A DNA stretch of 64,000 nucleotides from Fragum whitleyi (Eukaryota; Mollusca; Bivalvia; Cardiida; Cardiidae): assembly GCA_948146395.1 (NCBI GenBank), contig OX411544.1:94103232-94167231 (forward strand), written 5' to 3'. Shown here one piece after another: positions 11,111-24,524 of this stretch. Position numbers and translations under genes: made by a program. Position 1 is the stretch's first letter. Each line of letters starts with the position of its first letter. The notes under the pieces are model-generated. The model saw nothing but the letters and a program-made list of their open reading frames with translations, was not told the DNA's origin and searched no databases.

Positions 11111-14100
11111 ATGGGTTTTGTTCCCCTCCCCGGGGGAATTTTGTAGACCATACTTTTCTGAAAGCCTATGGTATATAGTACATTTTGAGACATGTTAGCA
11201 CTTTTGCGAGTAAGGCTTTTGAAAGATACGTTACTTCAAAGTAACACACCCCACAAAATTTTGAAAATGAATTTTAATAGAGTACCCAAAAAATTGAAGT
11301 CAAAATGACAAAAAGATGCCTTCTTATACATATATCTATGTTGCTGAATAACTGTAGGGCCCATTTATGGACTTCTAAGTCTGGTGATCTTAAATGGCAT
11401 AATATTGGAGTAAAATACGTTACCCTTAAATTTCATTGAAAACTATGAATATAGAAATAAATTGTTTATCCCTGACTCACTGGGAATTTTGTTAGCAATG
11501 CCTGTTTGGTATCCCATGGTATATAAAACATTTTGATACTTGTTAAAACACTGACCAGTGGGGTATTTGCGAGATACGTTACTTCAAAGTTAATTGCCTA
11601 TCAAATTTTCCAGACAAGATTTTAGGTTTGTACAGTGAAAAGATGAGTCCAAATGACCAGAACTGATCTTTTAATACCAAAATTTATGTTAGTGAATGTA
11701 TGTAGAGCAAATTTATATTAATACTTTGTAAATAAATTCCCCTTGAAGGCATGATATGGAAGTAAAATACGTTACTTTTGAATTTCAATGAAAGGCCCAT
11801 GGATAGAAATGATTTTTTCCATAGCTGCCCCATTGGGGAGATTGTTTACAGTGCTTTCTAAAAGCCTTTGCAATATTTAACATTTTCAGACTTGTTAGCA
11901 CTCTGGCCACGGGGGCAAAGGCGAGATACGTTACCTTAAAAACCCTTTAGATTTTAATATAACAAATTTAGTTATTTGATTTGTTTTAGTAAAAAATAAT
12001 TAGTATTGTGTTTTGATAATGATTATAGTGATTCTGAAGGTATTTGTAGCCCATTTATATTATGACTTGAAAATATAGCCCTTACAAGCAATTCAATAAG
12101 TTACATTTAAATTTAGATTTAATGTATTCCAAAGAAAAGTCTTATTCATCAATGCTCCACTGAATGTTTTATTTACTGTGTTTTTCTTTAGGCTTGTGTT
12201 CTTTGGGAGGTTTTAATTTTTTTATGCAACTGGCCATCAAGCTAATTGCAAAATACGTTACTCTAAAGTAACCAATTTACCCATCAATTACCATAGGCTT
12301 TTTCATATCTCATCTGATTGCAATGGTTGTAAAATCCCTCATTGTCTAAATAAACTATAAACCATAACTGCATAACTGTTTTAAGAATGTTTAAGGTATC
12401 AATATAAATTTCAATCATTTCAAGACTAATTGTAGTTTTAAAAGCGTGCAAAATACGTTACCACTTATCTATAGGTATAATTATTATTGAACCACTATCA
12501 TCGTTTAAGGAAATGCACCAAACACAATGTTGAGGAAGTTTATGGTTTCTTCTATGTTTGAGACTTTTTTTCAAATTTTTAGAAAAAAAAACACTAGTTA
12601 TATACGTTACTTCTCATGATAAGAGGCAGTTTTCATTGTGGAAAATGGTGATCAAAATAGATGAAAAAAGCTGTTCCTACAATATTTCTAAGCAAAACTT
12701 ATATCCATTTAGTACAGATAAGTTAAAATATTTCTTAGAGTTGATCATGATCATAGTCCGGTTGGTAGCACATTGGATTTGGTAGCACATTTGACTCCAT
12801 ATCAAAGGTACTAGGTTTTATCAGCCTGTACAAACGAGTTGTTTATCATTAAACTTGGTTGTATAGGTAGCTAGAAGAGGCTTAAAAAGGATGGTGTGGT
12901 GAATGGAATGGTGTATACTATAAATACAATGAATTCATGGTAAGTTGGATAAGCTACCTTGATAAGAGTGTAATACTGTTAAAATGGTCTGAAAATTCCT
13001 TGAAGCATTTTTAGCTCTCGATTGTTTCCAATTAAAAGTAAAGTACATTGCATGCATTCCTAGTTTTGCCAAGAAACTGCGCAATTCAGTTCAATACTGA
13101 AAATTTACATGAGTATGGCCATATTATGTTCAAATGAATAGAACATTGCCATATACATTTTGATTTAGCTATCAAAGAGAGTTATATATATATATTATGT
13201 TACATTCAAAACACTTTTTTTTAGAAAATCAAACATAACTGCTGCTTCCAAAGGACAATTAAATGCACACCAATTGTAATTCTCTTGAACATGATTAGTT
13301 CTTACAAAAGTAAAGATTTTAGTAATATAAAGATGCTTAAAAAATGGTAAAAAATGCTATAACTTTGAACTAGATACAAATAACAAGTCCTTTTTATGCA
13401 GAAAGAAACATATCTTAGATAGAATTAGCGCTTCTTTTATATTTTACATTCTGAAACAATAAGTAAATTACTGCTTAAGCAGTAGGATTTCATCAATATC
13501 AAGCTCTCATTCAAATACAACCCAAGACTTGATTCATAAAAATAAGAAAATTGCATGATGGGTCTATGAGTCGCATATTTATAGGGGATTAATAAGTGTT
13601 TATGTGTAAATTGCTGGTGAAATAACATTCTATTTGTATTCCTGTTTGACATTGCTGGGTGACCTTCAATATATATGTACATGCAGTTTGTGGTAAAGTA
13701 GAGAAAAAAATTGAAGAATGTCCATTTTAATTAATATACCCATGGATCTTGGGCATAACTCTCATATTATTCTCATGTCCACAAGTACAAGCCTCTTCTT
13801 TTAACCATTAAGTTTTGTTCAAACCAATTGGCCTACATTACAGACAAACAGTTGGTAAAACATGCAGTAAAACCCCCCCCCAAAAAAATAATCCATCTTA
13901 ATCAAAGAGAAACAATGATTCTGAATTAAACGGCTACAGATTTGACACTGATGTGAATTTAAGATAACTGCGACTTGTTTCATACAAATCATAACATACG
14001 TTACTACATTGTGACCATAGGTATTCTGTTCAAAAACATTTATATCCAACTAATAAACCAATGCACGAAATTAGAGATGAATGATAAACATGCTAAAATA

Positions 14101-15414
14101 ACTTAGTTATTTTGAAAAAAAGTTTCAATAACTTGAATTCTTTTAGCTGTCATGCTGCATTGTGTGATAGATAGATATGTAAATGCACTGAACGGATATT
14201 TCCCTTTGATGAAATTAAACAATCGGTAACGTCCAACACAAAGTACATATCCATATCTATCAAAAAGCCAGTATTTTATTGAATATTTCAAGGCATTTGT
14301 AATTTCTTATTTGAAATGATTATGAAGATCTGTGCTGATTTAGAAGGGTGTAGGTATTTCGATTTCAACATTCGATAAACATGTATTAATGATTTGGCTA
14401 TTTCAAAATTATGATCTCAAATCTTTTTATCAAAACTTTAACTTTGTGAGATGGGTTACTACAAATGATGCTAACTTCAATTTGTGTTATTTATCACTTT
14501 ACACTAAAAGACAATACGTCTAGCATTCAATAAGAATTTCCTTCTTGGCCATTCAAAGATATAACATTGACTTCTCAATTACGGTCTAAATTTTATTACC
14601 ATTAGTGCAAGGGGATCTTTGATCTTTCGTTGGCCACACATGATGAATTTTCCAAGAAACAGAACTGAGAGCTATAAATTTTAAAGAATTTTAACCCTTA
14701 TTGATAGAAAAAAACCAGTTTAAACGGGTTTGGGTAAAACATTTTGAGGTAATGTATATTACAGCATTCCTTCAAAGACATTAAATATTTGTTGTTATAA
14801 GGATATCAGTTACAAATGTCAGTCTTGTTTTATTATGCATGATAAGAGTAGTAAATGCAGCTGCCATTTTTGTCTTTCTGTTTATTAGCAGCATATTAGT
14901 TTACATTGTATAAAGGGTTTGAAAGGACATGTGCTCAAACCTTTTCATTTCTACGCATAAAACAAGTAATATGCAGGCCAAAATAAACTGTGTAAATATG
15001 AATTAATCATATTATATTATGCATTTTGACAACAAGTGTTGAGTTTGAATATTTTTGGCGCCCAAATGCCAATATCTTTATATAGGCGAATATGGAGAAA
15101 CAATTTTGTAATTGTAACGTATATTTCACACATTGTCTTGAGCCAAATAGGATTCTTTGGATGTTTGATCACCCATACTCAAGAATCATGTATGAGATAG
15201 TACTTTAAATCGCAATCTGCGTAAAGAATTTCACAAAATGGTAGCAAAATGTAGCATTTAATACGGATCTAGGCTTGGTGATTTCAAAGTAACGTATCTT
15301 ACAAAAGCCTCACTCGCCAGATTGCTAACATGTCCTAAAATGTTGCTTATACATGTATCTTTCAGAAAATCATAGTGTACAAAATTGGGGGGAACAGGGG
15401 TCCCAGTAGCCCAT
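11111..15414. mobile_element. 4.3-kb inverted-end element with periodic ATACGTTAC motifs
   Basis: The left end (ATGGG, then GTTCCCCTCCCCGGGGGAAT and TTTCTGAAAGCC) recurs inverted at the right end (15414 leftward: ATGGG, then CTGTTCCCCCCAATTTTG and TTTCTGAAAG). From the left end, units of about 350 bp repeat in tandem, each with two copies of ATACGTTAC. Exact copies start at 11226, 11415, 11574, 11767, 11926, 12253, 12453, 12602 and 13996. The inverse GTAACGTAT is at 15114 and 15289, and a one-mismatch copy at 14749. Chance would give about half a copy of this 9-mer on both strands of 64 kb. No transposase or other long frame is seen inside; the centre is AT-rich. The layout suggests a non-autonomous DNA transposon with multiple terminal binding sites. 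No target duplication was resolved, and the superfamily is unknown. Confidence 0.6.
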
Positions 15415-17124
15415 AATCTATTTGCGTAGATACGCAATATCCTATTTTTCTTTAACCATGGAAGGGGTGGGTAAAGTAAATGTTATGTTTTTCTTTCATG
15501 ATCCATCGTTTTATTTGTAGATATTTCGTAAAAGGACCTTTTGCTCTATTATAATGACGGGAAAAATTTTTTGGGTTTGTTTTTAATACAAAAGTATCAC
15601 ACTACCACTACGTTAATTTATCGAGATACAACCACCAATGAAATCTCGGATTTCGTGGGATTCGCTTCCAAATCTCTCTTGCTGCCGAAAATGCTTGCAT
15701 ATTTCTTTATCGTGCATTTGCGTGACTCATGATCAAGTCATATTAAACTATACATTACTGATTTACTTTTTCTTAGCTTTTGTTAATCTCACCAGGCGTT
15801 CTGATTTACTTCTGTCGAAAATGTCTTTTATTCCTTAATCGACGCCGTCTTTCCGCATTTCGAATTCTCTTATGGTTTGTATAAACCCCATTCAGCGATC
15901 CAGCGATAATGAACCTTTTTGTGCATCGAACGTTCCGTTGACGTTGCATTTTTCACGCCTTTTGACTTGCACTCGGTTATAACAAAATTTAAATCTGCTC
16001 ACTGCAAGATGTCATTCGTATCAAATATCGTCCATGTAAGATTCCTAAGTAATAAATTTGGAATGCGCCGACCACCCCTACCCAGCGTGTCTTTAATAGC
16101 TGTAGTTATGAACGTGAACCGTAAAATCTTTATCTATCTGTTGCAAATTAACGTATGTTGCCAACTCAAGAGTTTTGTTTTAATCGGACGCTGGATTTTT
16201 TGATAACAGCAAAAGTTCACGATTTTCAGGGGCAACCCTCTTATGGATTTAATTACACAACGATTAAATACTACAATACGCCTGCCTTTTTGCGATACAT
16301 GGCAAGTGATCACGGTGCTTTATAACAATACGTTATAATTTTTGCTTTGTCAAAAACGTTTTACGATGAATAAACACCGGAAATCGCTTATTGTTTTACC
16401 TTCCCTGTGTTCATTAAATAGATGGCCAAGATGGTCCGGGATCGCTGACCTCAATTCATAGTCCAGATTGTGGTAAGGCAATAAAATCTATCTTCGAATT
16501 GTAAAATAGTAGAAAACAAAACCATTGCAGTTCATAATTCATCAAGTACTTTCTTCTAAAGTGTCTTCTTTAAGAAGACACATAAACCATACTTGTAGGG
16601 TTAGATATTAAATTAAGGCTTTTGAAAATAACATTGTCTTGATAATTGTGTCAAAGTTTTGTCCGTGTTCTAATTTTTTTCCAATTTCAAAAGGGCTCAC
16701 CCTTTTGATCAGACAAAGATTCTGATTGAGTTTCAAAGAGATTTTGCAAAAGAAACAACAACAACAACAAAATCAAACATATGGCCCCAAGAATGTTAAA
16801 ATAGTTTTGTCATTAATACCCCATTTTCCGTCATATGCAATGAAACATTCACACTATTGATTACCTTCATTCTTGTGTCCAGACAAACATTCTGGCCATG
16901 ATTCATGACCATTTTGTTTCATTTAGATAACTTGCAATTAAGTAATTAAAATGATTTCGAAACCAGAACGGTCAAGGAAAAAAAATATGATTGACAATGA
17001 AATATGGCTTTCTCAAACATACGGCCGTCACTAGTTTAAATGACGTTGTTATGAAGCTGAGTATACCGAGTTGAATACTGTGGCATTATTATTTATCGCG
17101 TTCGCATGCACTGGCCAAATTATA
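15415..17124. other. Spacer without recognised genes
   Basis: Somewhat more CpG-containing patches occur near 15640-16200, but no exon with both splice sites was found. The open frames of 63-94 codons here have no recognisable content. Confidence 0.4.
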
Positions 17125-18099
17125 CGAGGGACGTTCCAGCCTTATGTGGACTGACGTCGTATCTCAAACAATGCTGCTGCTAATATGAAATAATAAGTAA
17201 CATCATTTTATAGAGATATCTTTGCTTACCTCAAAAACCAAATATGATGATTTTACGTCGAATATTAATAATCTTAGGGGCGACCAAAGACAAGTACCGT
17301 GTGCCAAGCGGCGCATACCTCGAGCCTCTAACGTACGTCGTTGACGTCGGTATATTCAAAACACAAACTGCATTTCAATTATTGTTTTTCAATAAAATCA
17401 CCACAAACTTTAATTTTGCTATAAACAATTGCTAAATTTGTCATTTCGTCGCCAAAACCTAAATCATATCGCTATAACTAGCTTTCGACTGGCATCCAAA
17501 TGCCCTTACATTTAGTCTTGTAATTCAATTACACCTTAAATAAAAATTGATACTCGTCCTTAATTAATTGTCACAATAACGTTTACTATCATTTGAATTT
17601 TCGAACTTAATTGTTGTTTATGTGTTTGTTGTTGAAGAATTGCTTAACTGGGCGTAGTGACAAAGCTTTCGATCCTTCGATCAATTTCTATTGGTCGGAA
17701 AATGCAACTCGACGTTGTTCTGGTGGCTTTAGTCAACTACCAATATCGTCTGTCAGGGTACTTTAAAGTGTTTAAACCGATTAGGCTTTCCGGAAATGCC
17801 ATTGTATCAGTAAAATAAAATGATAAAAATTCTGAGAAATTTATATGACTGTTAGGTCATATTTTTGGTGTTAAAGTAACAGAAAGTATGACGATATGTA
17901 TAAAAAGTAAGTCCGTGCCCCGCGTGACGTTATGCATGTCTCTGTGGCAACGCCTGCTGAGCGTGTTAAATAAATTTGATGAAAATATTGTCCATTAACT
18001 CCTTAATATTTAAAATTCATTAGGTGCAAATTTCAATGATTTCTGTAATACAGTTTTCGAGATATTTTTAAAGTCCACGAACCTCTGGAACACCCCTTG
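17125..18099. mobile_element. Mariner/Tc1-like non-autonomous element with TA duplication
   Basis: The left end CGAGGGACGTTCCAGCC ... GTGGACT and the right end, read inverted, CAAGGGGTGTTCCAGAGG ... GTGGACT are terminal inverted repeats flanked by TA on both sides (17123-17124 and 18100-18101). The start CGAGGG and the GTGGACT/GTAGAC block are shared with the element at 45269-48564. At 975 bp it is shorter than a full mariner, and no transposase frame is visible. Confidence 0.7.
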
Positions 18100-18101
18100 T
18101 A

Positions 18102-20639
18102 TAATTTTTTATTCCCAAAGTATCTAGTAAGAACATGCAATATTATGTTATTCAGGTATGACACCTGTTTCCATTTTTATCACTCAATTAACTAGAATAT
18201 TCTTTAGGTAAATGGTAGAATATTCCAGCAGTGGTTGACTTTCTATATACGCATGTTAATTCAAAGAACAAACTTCATGAGACAAACTTCTAAGGTGCTG
18301 GTTACATGTCTTTACTGGGGATTTAGGTGAATTTGTTAGTAGTGACATTAGTATAAACACTTTGAGATTATGGTATTCTCTAGTCTTCATTTCGTACTGT
18401 TTCGTAATATAATATATGCACTGGCAAAATTATGTTTATATGACATTTAATATTTTGAACTTGAACTTGATACCCATTTTTTTAAAGGATTTTTGCAAAC
18501 GGACAGAACTTTGGATAAATAACAGAGATAAGTAGATTATAGTTTGCCTTAAAGTTTTTGTTGTTTGATTTTGTTAATAAAATTGTCGAATTGTAAACCT
18601 CTTTTGCTTGACTTCCGCTGGCCCAAAACAATTCGCATATGCCAAATTATTTTGAAATTCACAAATAAAATGTCAATTAAATCATTTATAATCATTTTTC
18701 AAATACATTGTTTTGCAGTGTGACATTAATCTATGACATTGAAAAATCAAAGTACTTAAAGTACTGAAGGCTAGCAAAGCATAGATATTTTAGTAATATT
18801 CCTTTTAAAAAATATTATGACAAACATTATCACAAGATTCATGCATTGTCGCTCCTGGATATAAACACTAAAGAGAGTTGATTACGAACGACATACGAAG
18901 GATACCTAATGATCACACAGTTCACAATAAGCCTGATATGCCCTTTCGAGCTTAATAAAGTATGGTGGGGGTAAAACTGCAGACATAAAGTGCTCTCAAT
19001 AAGGGCAAAAATCAGGAATTTTTGTAATTCCATGTTGGAATTTCAGTAATTCTTTTACAAAGTAATGAATTTTTACGCCTCTCCAACTTTTCTTTTCCTG
19101 CACACTTTGTAAATGCTCAAAAATGAATTTAAATTTTTCTCCCAGAGTCCATCAGTCTGGGTATTTCTTTAAGAATAAACAACTTCCAATGGCAAACTTC
19201 TAGCTGTGACTTTAAGCTGTAGGTATGAGCTTTGGTTACAAAATCACCTATTATTATTTTCATTGAATAAATCATGGAAACTGGTATGAGCAACTGTGGA
19301 GTTTCTATTTGGAATCGGTCCTTAGGTGTATCTTGCTCGTCGAGCCTAGGAAATGCGGCTTACTCAAATTATAGTAACGTTGTTTTGGCATCCGGCGATA
19401 TTACGGAAACTGATGACTGATTAAGCTTTGTTGTTATCGCACTGTCGTTCAAAGGGTGACGAACGTACTAGGTAGTGTGCAAATAAATGTTCTAAACTTG
19501 TTTAAAATTACTCAGAATTATCCGAATAACAGAAGACAAGAAAACCTCGTCATGTCAAATCCCTCAGCAGACACTTTATATGACGTCATTGGGATTTCCC
19601 CATGTTCTCTGAAAATGCCGTTTATAAACGAGGAAAGTCGATTTACCTTTCGGAAATGTCTATCGGTAGCGTCTATTTTCAATTCGATTAAAATACACAT
19701 ATCTCATTTAAGACTTTTAGAAAGGGATATTTCGAAATTTTATCGGTCAGAGCTGTATAAATTACGTTTGATCTACGAATAATTACCTGATTTGAAATTC
19801 TCTTATTTCAATGGGCCAATTAAAGGTTCCTCGCCATCTGCATCCGATATAGAAAGGTAATGCCAGATGCGATAGTGACGCGTCGCTAACCGGACAAGAT
19901 TGCGTAAATAAAGACTGGTAGTTTAAGCGACGGTCTATTACCATGCGCGTTACAAATGACTTGTTTTTCGTCATCTATATTATGTATGTTCGCCTTCATC
20001 GATTTTTTGCACGTATGGACTTGCTTTAAATCTTTTATTAGGTATATTCGTAAAATGCCTGGGGTCAAATTACAGGACGGTTTCCTTGAATAGCTATGCA
20101 ACATTACGGCATTACGGGAGAACTACTTTTTATGGCGAATACATTCATTTATTTGGTGGTTAAGCTGCCAAGGGCAGTTTGCACTCATTTGATTTTTGAG
20201 ACTTCCTCATAATTTTGTATGTTAACTAAAGCCAGCTAAAAACGTCTTCAAATGGTTCATCTACTTATTGTGGAAAGTACTATAAAGTCGTTTCAATACC
20301 GTGTTCGTCAAACGTTTGAGTCGGACAAAGACCCCAACAACAGTAGATGTCCTGCAGTTATTGGTTTTAGGTAGACGAATAAAGGAAATGTGCAACGGAA
20401 ATTAAGTCTCTATTTGAAGTCACACGACCCTTTCCTCATCTTGGTCCATTCTCCTGTGGTAATGAACCGGTTTGTTTGTTTATTTGCAGTGGAATGAATG
20501 TTGTGATAAGTTGCAGTTATATTGCGACAGCTAGTGCTTCTATCAAGGTTTCCTAACATTTCTTGTAGTACAACTAGATTATCCGATAAATTAACTGTTC
20601 TTCCCGCTTTTAAAGGCGTATCACTCGATCATTGGGGGT
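18102..20639. other. Long AT-rich spacer without recognised genes
   Basis: Contains chance open frames (for example 108 codons at 19456) with no domain, no splice support and no similarity within the window. Confidence 0.45.
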
Positions 20640-20780
20640 GACAAATGATGCGAGTCATAATGCCCTTTGCCAATGTGGTATGAAACTTTGCCGAGTCAGG
20701 TATCGAATTTACGACCTCTAGGTTGAGTGCCAGATACTTTACAGACTTGGCTACTTGAGCTGGGCTGTTCTTAATCGAGT
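20640..20780 (-). mobile_element. Degenerate tRNA-derived SINE
   Basis: On the minus strand an A-box-like AGCCAAGTCTGTAAAGTATC is followed about 40 bp on by a B-box-like GGTCGTAAATTCGATACC (20716-20699) and then GACTCGGCAAAGTTTCATAC. The two-box layout is that of an internal Pol III promoter. No target duplication was found. Confidence 0.45.
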
Positions 20781-22967
20781 TGTTAAATTTTGAGTTGCTG
20801 TCACTAGCAGTCAAACTGAAAGGCAACGTGAAAAGCAGACATGTACGCTCTTAGCATAATAACAGTTTGTCTTTTACGGATAGGCGTAGCATACGTTTTT
20901 CAATAGAATTTTCAAAATACAATTGCTGCATTTTTGTGTCAATGGTAATGATACCGTGTGATTGAGTAACAAACAGTACTTGAAAAGAACTTTGGGTAGC
21001 TCAACACGGGTAGGTCACAAAATGCATCCTCCCTAATTCTGCGATAATATATCATCTAAAGAGATGTTTCTTAGGAAGTAAGACAATCGTCCTAAAGGAG
21101 ATGGAAGGTAAATAAAGTCGAAAAAATGAGCCTGTGCGTGAGATTTCCAACAATTTACTAATATAGGCAAAGCAAAGACTCTGACCAGCCTGTGAATCCG
21201 CACAGACTGATCAGAATCTTCAGTGTGTGTTTAATAGATAGATAAAGTATCTGCAGACCATCAGGTAATTCTATACTTACAGTATGTGTCTGTCTACGCT
21301 ACTGAACGATCGAGCTCACGAAAATTTCAAATTGTTGGAAATGTCTCGCTCAGGTTCAAATGTCTTTGTTGAACATTAGTTTTTGCGCCACTGCCATTTC
21401 GCTGAAACCGTGCATTGATGTCGTTACCAATGTAACGGTTCTCATTTAAGGACGTCCGCATATCCGTTTTTGGAATACCCGCTAATTAAAAAAACATTTG
21501 CGTTTCTGTAATCGTTATAAAACCATGAATCGAAATTCAAACTATGTTTTAAGGATAGAGCTGTATGTAAGGTTGTCAAAACATGTAAAAAATAGTATAA
21601 TTTGAAAAAAACATCCCAAATTTTAGAGGGCATTTTTCCCGATGTTACTCTATGTCTGTTTTCGGAGAGAAAGCAAATAAAGCTTATGAATATGGTAAAA
21701 AGAACCCCTACCTCATATCGATGAACAAAAAAATACTAACAAATTTGTCATTTACATTATTGAAAAATGTGTTTTGAAATTTTATTTTATTTTCTTTTTT
21801 TAATTACCTCTCTATTTTAACAAATCAGTCAAAATATCTAAAAAAGTAAGACTGTGACCCGAACTTTTTTTTCATTTCAAAATTATTCTTTATTATGTCA
21901 CATATTCATATTGAGAGTAAAGTAGCCCTCAAAATTAAAGTAAAAATAATTCTATTAAGGACCGAATAAAGATGTCATAATTTTCTTTTGCTACATTGAA
22001 ACTCCATATTTCTTTAACAAATGGGTGGAATGGGTTATCGTTTTTAGATAAAACATAAATCAATTGCTTTCAGAATATTAATTTGTCCAAAAATAATAAC
22101 GTCAAATCAATGGTGTAATTTTTAAAAAAGATCAAAGGCAAGAACTAAAGGGCACTTAATGTTTTTGGTACATATTTTCCTACGTCTCTGAGGAAAAAAA
22201 TAAGCACGGTGACCCAATATTTTCTTTTCAAAAAACATAATTAAATTAAACATTAAAATCTTTCTAAAAAATTCAGGTTTAACGAAACGTTTAGTAGTAG
22301 GAAAAAGCCGAGCGAACTTCCATATCGAATAATTGACCTTAAAAGGGATTTGACTTTGACAGATGACATTAAGGTTCGAACCAACAAAATGATAAATCAA
22401 TACAATTGTTAAGTATAGTCTCTATCACTAGACAATCACAGGTTATGGTCAATGATTATTTTTTTTATGTTAAACGAACAAACAGACAGGGCAAAAAGAA
22501 AAGGACCCGATCATTTAGAGTGAGGAGATAAAAAGAAGAATACATAAATGCATTTTCCCGTCAAGAAGTTAAGTATCGTTTACATTTGACTTGTAAATAT
22601 TTTTGTTAGCTCGTTTTTACGTCAATAAATAATTCAAAGTATACAAATTCAAATTGAAAATAAAAAAAAAAATGTTCTGGAATTAATCTTAATTATATAG
22701 GATTTTAACAGAAACACATAACATAATACGAGCAGTACAGGGAAAATGGAGAATCCTGCATATACATGTTACAGCTAATCTGTGAAATCAGCAGTTTTAT
22801 GAAATATCTAAATTACACAGATTTGCTAATGAAAACCTGTATAATAACGTGAGGGTAAAAATGGAATAGCTTTCATGAAAGTATTTGTTAATTAACTGAT
22901 TGAATTGATGTTTTTACAGATAGTTTGGTTAAAGTATTTAAAGTATTTTCGGTACTTTTTAGAATTT
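20781..22967. other. AT-rich spacer without recognised genes
   Basis: Largely A+T homopolymer-rich sequence. The 92-codon minus-strand frame at 22122-22400 has no recognisable signal or domain and is treated as chance. Confidence 0.45.
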
Positions 22968-23490
22968 TTATGCCCTGGCATCGAAAGGTCGGGGCATATC
23001 ATTTTACCGTTGTCCGTTGGCTGTCCGTCGGTCTTTCTTTCTGAAAAGCTCAACCCAAAAACTTATTTTTGCCAGTTACTTCAACCCTATTTAAAATGCA
23101 ATGATCATATTTAGCATGATGATAGATCTAAATGATACGCATCTGCTGATATCAAAGTCATGTAATAGGGTAATGGTCATCTGTCAAGGTCAAAGTTCTC
23201 AAAATTTAACAAAACACTTAACATTGCAAACATATTCAAATGTATTAAAGATACAATGTCCATATTTGACATGGTGGTAGGGCTGAAGAATGTACATTTG
23301 CTTATATTTAGGTCAAGGTCATATGACCATTTAAAAATCATCTTTCAATGTCTTCTGAAGAACACACACACAAAAAAAAACTCTTAACATTGCCCTTATA
23401 TTCGGTATGGTGATCGATCTAAAAAATGTACATCTGTAGAAATCAAAGTCAAGGTCATTGGCTTAGTTCAAGGTCCCTTAGCTTTTTGTT
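22968..23490 (+). mobile_element. HINE-like tandem-unit element, second family, right end missing
   Basis: The head TTATGCCCTGGCATCGAAAG followed by GTCGGGGCATA forms a hairpin (TATGCCC with GGGCATA), then come CCGTTGTCCGTTGGCTGTCC and about three degenerate units of roughly 135-145 bp. Each unit carries a (T/A)CATATTTAGCATGATG-like and an AAGTCAAGGTCAT-like phrase. No terminal hairpin with CTTGTTT is found, so the element is truncated before the LINE at 23930. Confidence 0.6.
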
Positions 23491-24524
23491 TTGTTTTCTG
23501 CCATTTTTCCGCCTTTTGATTTGTGTTCTCCATCAGTTGCTTATCATAATCTGCTTCATTATTTTACAGCATGATAAATGTATTCCTGATTGCATGGAGT
23601 GTTTTCTCTAAACCTTTTTAATGTCAATGCAAGGGATGGGTACACTGTGTAGATTTTGTCCACTGACAAGATAAAAATGTTCAATATAGTTACCAAGCAT
23701 GCAAATAATTCTAGTCTCAATGAACGATAACCTCTGTGATTTATTTTACCTTTTAAAGAACGTATTTTTATCAATGTTACAAATCTCATATCAATTTCAA
23801 ATACTGAGTCTGTGGTCGAAATATAAGGCAAGGGAGACAACAAGTGGATATATCTGATAGACTTATGCACGAGGTGCATCCCCTGCTTAAAAGTCTTTTT
23901 CTTTTTTCAGCAGTATTTGTCTTATCTATTTTGTGCCCCCAGCTGGGCGGGGGGATAGAAATAGTCGGCTGCTGTCCATGTAGTACATGGTAAAACCCCA
24001 AACAAATGGACCTGCCTGTTTGTCGTGGGCTGCGACCCGTAATGCCTGATGACGGGATTCTGGTGGTTGAGTGACCTCAGGGATTGGTTAGGTCCTGTGT
24101 TTGCAACACACCACTTTGGCCCAGTGTTGAGATAAACGGAAGGTCGGGCGAGCCCGACCCGATCAATCGGCTGGTCATGCCTTGTCCTAGGGCGTTTATA
24201 TACACAACCTTGTCTTTCAATTGTTTTTGTAAACCACCGTTTTTATTAAATGACGTTTTCACCTACGCCTTAGAAGGCGGTGGCTCATGGGCCAATCGGG
24301 TAAATTTGGTGTTTGGTCGACAATTTACTGTCTGATGTCTACTTCATGCTTGGTTGAAATATTCATCGGCGTAATTTTGCTTGATCTAGCCATTTTGCAC
24401 AAGTATATCGGCGATGTATCCCCGGCACCTCTCCTGAGGTGGAATTCCCCAGGTTAGGTGTCCCCTAGTAGGAATCCGAGGGCGGGTGGTTTGGAGCATC
24501 GCCGATGAAACTTCAAAACACACT

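Noticed and set aside
19456..19782. 108-codon plus-strand frame
   Set aside because: Starts at GTG, no recognisable domain and no splice support.
24486..24524. GTG start extending LINE ORF1 by 13 codons
   Set aside because: The ATG at 24525 is in frame and eukaryotic starts at GTG are rare.
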